Assembly (NCBI GenBank): GCA_029243845.1
Contig: JAQWRF010000314.1
Span: forward strand, 1-7,293
Source: Planctomycetota bacterium
GTDB lineage: Bacteria > Planctomycetota > UBA1135
Reading direction: 5' to 3'
DNA length: 7,293 nt
Under the pieces are notes generated by a model. That model was not told the DNA's origin. It did no database searches and saw only the letters and a program-made list of their open reading frames with translations. This document shows, one piece after another, positions 6,297 to 7,293 of this stretch. The position numbers were made by a program, and so were the translations under genes. The number at the start of each line of letters is the position of its first letter. The stretch's first letter is position 1.

Positions 6297-7293
6297 GATT
6301 TGCGCGGACCGCAGCTATTGGAATTGGCCCTTGTTTCAGGACTCTGTCATGGAACTGTTTTATGCTCATTTGATTGTCAGCGACCAACTCTTTGGCGAGT
6401 GCGCGTAGTTGCAAGCCCCCGAGCATGTAAGCGGCTTGATACAGCGGGCCATAGCCTCCTTGGACAGAACGGCGTACTTCAGCTTCGGCGTTGAGGCGTT
6501 CATGTCCGACGCGTTTGACTAAGAAATCTACACATTGTTGCGGTGTCCAATTACCTAAGTGAAAGTTGAGCGAGAAAATTATTCGCGCACAGCGATGTGA
6601 GCGCCAAAATAACATTCCGACTTTATCGAGTGCGTTCTGGGGGAAATCTAAATCCCACAACAGCAACTCCCAGTAGAGTGCCCATCCTTCTACATAAAAA
6701 GGAGTGTAAAACATGGAGCGTTGTGTGTTCCAGCGCTTTGCCATATAGCTTTGCAAGTGATGCCCCGGTATGAGCTCGTGATGCACAGTAGCGCGTGAAA
6801 AATGACGGTTATTACCCAGCATTGACTTCATTTTTTCTTCATGAGTCATGCCATCGGTAGGGTATGAAATACTGATCACTTCGCCACCCGTAAAGTAGGG
6901 GCTCACTTTTTGGCGCGCGGGACTCATCATTTGCATGCGCCACACTTCGTTAGCTAAGTCAGGGATGGTAAGTAAGTCACGTTCGCGTAAAAAGCTAACC
7001 GACTCGTCGTGCAGTTCTTTAATCATTGCCGGCTGTTCGCCAGGTGCAACGTGCACTGCTTTCGCCATGCGCAAGGCATCTGTCCAATTACGTGCACCCA
7101 GTTCAGCAATAACCTTGTTCTTTTCTGTTTCGCACCAAGCAAACTCGCGTTCGGCAATCGCTACTAAATCATCCGGTGAGTAAGGAATCATCTCATAGCT
7201 GAGTTGTTCTAGTAATGCGGCCTCACCGATAGGGTCGCCGATAATTTCATCTTCATCGGCAGAGAACAACTCGCGGTAGGCGTCCATCTTTTC
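6244..7293 (-). CDS. DUF885 family protein, zinc-metallopeptidase-like (5' end cut by the window edge)
   Basis: The frame stays open to the right edge; Met at 7287 is preceded in frame by Glu-Lys codons, so it is most likely internal. The visible 349 residues are the C-terminal part of a family whose members usually run about 550-620 residues. Counting from that Met, the signature HHELIPGHHLQSYM (169-182) carries a His-Glu plus His-His pattern typical of DUF885 and expected to bind zinc. VEGWALYWE (199-207) supplies a further Glu expected near the metal, and AYMLGGLQLRAL (286-297) is the conserved helix near the C-terminus. Any signal peptide would lie outside the window. It is the first visible gene of the run, its stop lying inside the start region of the cytochrome-domain gene. 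DUF885 genes are often found alone, so a shared task with the cassette is not shown. The product is probably a peptidase or related hydrolase; substrate unknown. Confidence 0.93.
   Translation of the reverse strand, partial: EKMDAYRELFSADEDEIIGDPIGEAALLEQLSYEMIPYSPDDLVAIAEREFAWCETEKNKVIAELGARNWTDALRMAKAVHVAPGEQPAMIKELHDESVSFLRERDLLTIPDLANEVWRMQMMSPARQKVSPYFTGGEVISISYPTDGMTHEEKMKSMLGNNRHFSRATVHHELIPGHHLQSYMAKRWNTQRSMFYTPFYVEGWALYWELLLWDLDFPQNALDKVGMLFWRSHRCARIIFSLNFHLGNWTPQQCVDFLVKRVGHERLNAEAEVRRSVQGGYGPLYQAAYMLGGLQLRALAKELVADNQMSIKQFHDRVLKQGPIPIAAVRANLDESVKISTMANWKFND

Noticed and set aside
1..7293. CRISPR array, tRNA/rRNA gene, insertion sequence or phage genes
   Set aside because: No spaced direct repeats, cloverleaf-like sequence, transposase motifs or terminal inverted repeats were seen by eye, and coding sequence fills the window.

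Overview
The window is a gene-dense, roughly half-GC stretch from a Gram-negative-type bacterium. Nearly all of it is one minus-strand run of four tightly packed genes, read from right to left. The gene families (PSCyt1/DUF1549/DUF1553, DUF1501, and DUF2231-like membrane protein with PSCyt1) are hallmarks of Planctomycetes and Verrucomicrobia. They also occur in some marine Bacteroidetes and Gammaproteobacteria, and the sequence alone does not settle which lineage this is. The c-type heme motifs, the Tat signal and the Sec-type signal all point to work done in the periplasm.

Layout from upstream to downstream on the minus strand: (1) 7293-6244, the C-terminal part of a DUF885 zinc-peptidase-like protein, cut by the right edge; (2) 6296-2784, a very large exported protein with PSCyt1, DUF1549 (PSCyt2), a carbohydrate-binding-like beta-rich insert with a PA14-like module, and DUF1553 (PSD1); (3) 2784-1348, a Tat-exported DUF1501 protein of the alkaline phosphatase/sulfatase-like superfamily; (4) 1351-62, a four-helix membrane protein with a periplasmic c-type heme domain, a degenerate leucine-rich-repeat stretch and a C-terminal Cys-rich YHS/TRASH-like domain. 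The bases at 1-56 may be the 3' end of a convergent plus-strand gene.

All junctions overlap: 8 or up to 53 bases between genes 1 and 2 depending on the start, 1 base (TAATG) between 2 and 3, and 4 bases (ATGA) between 3 and 4. This indicates one transcript with probable translational coupling. Genes 2-4 form the recurrent 'planctomycete cytochrome' cassette. Its biochemical role is not established; a periplasmic redox step linked to breakdown of complex, possibly sulfated, glycans or other organics is a common guess. Here the membrane protein could pass electrons between the exported heme proteins and the membrane. No stretch over 300 bases lacks a gene. No promoter, terminator, RNA gene, mobile element or CRISPR array is visible; the operon promoter must lie beyond the right edge.
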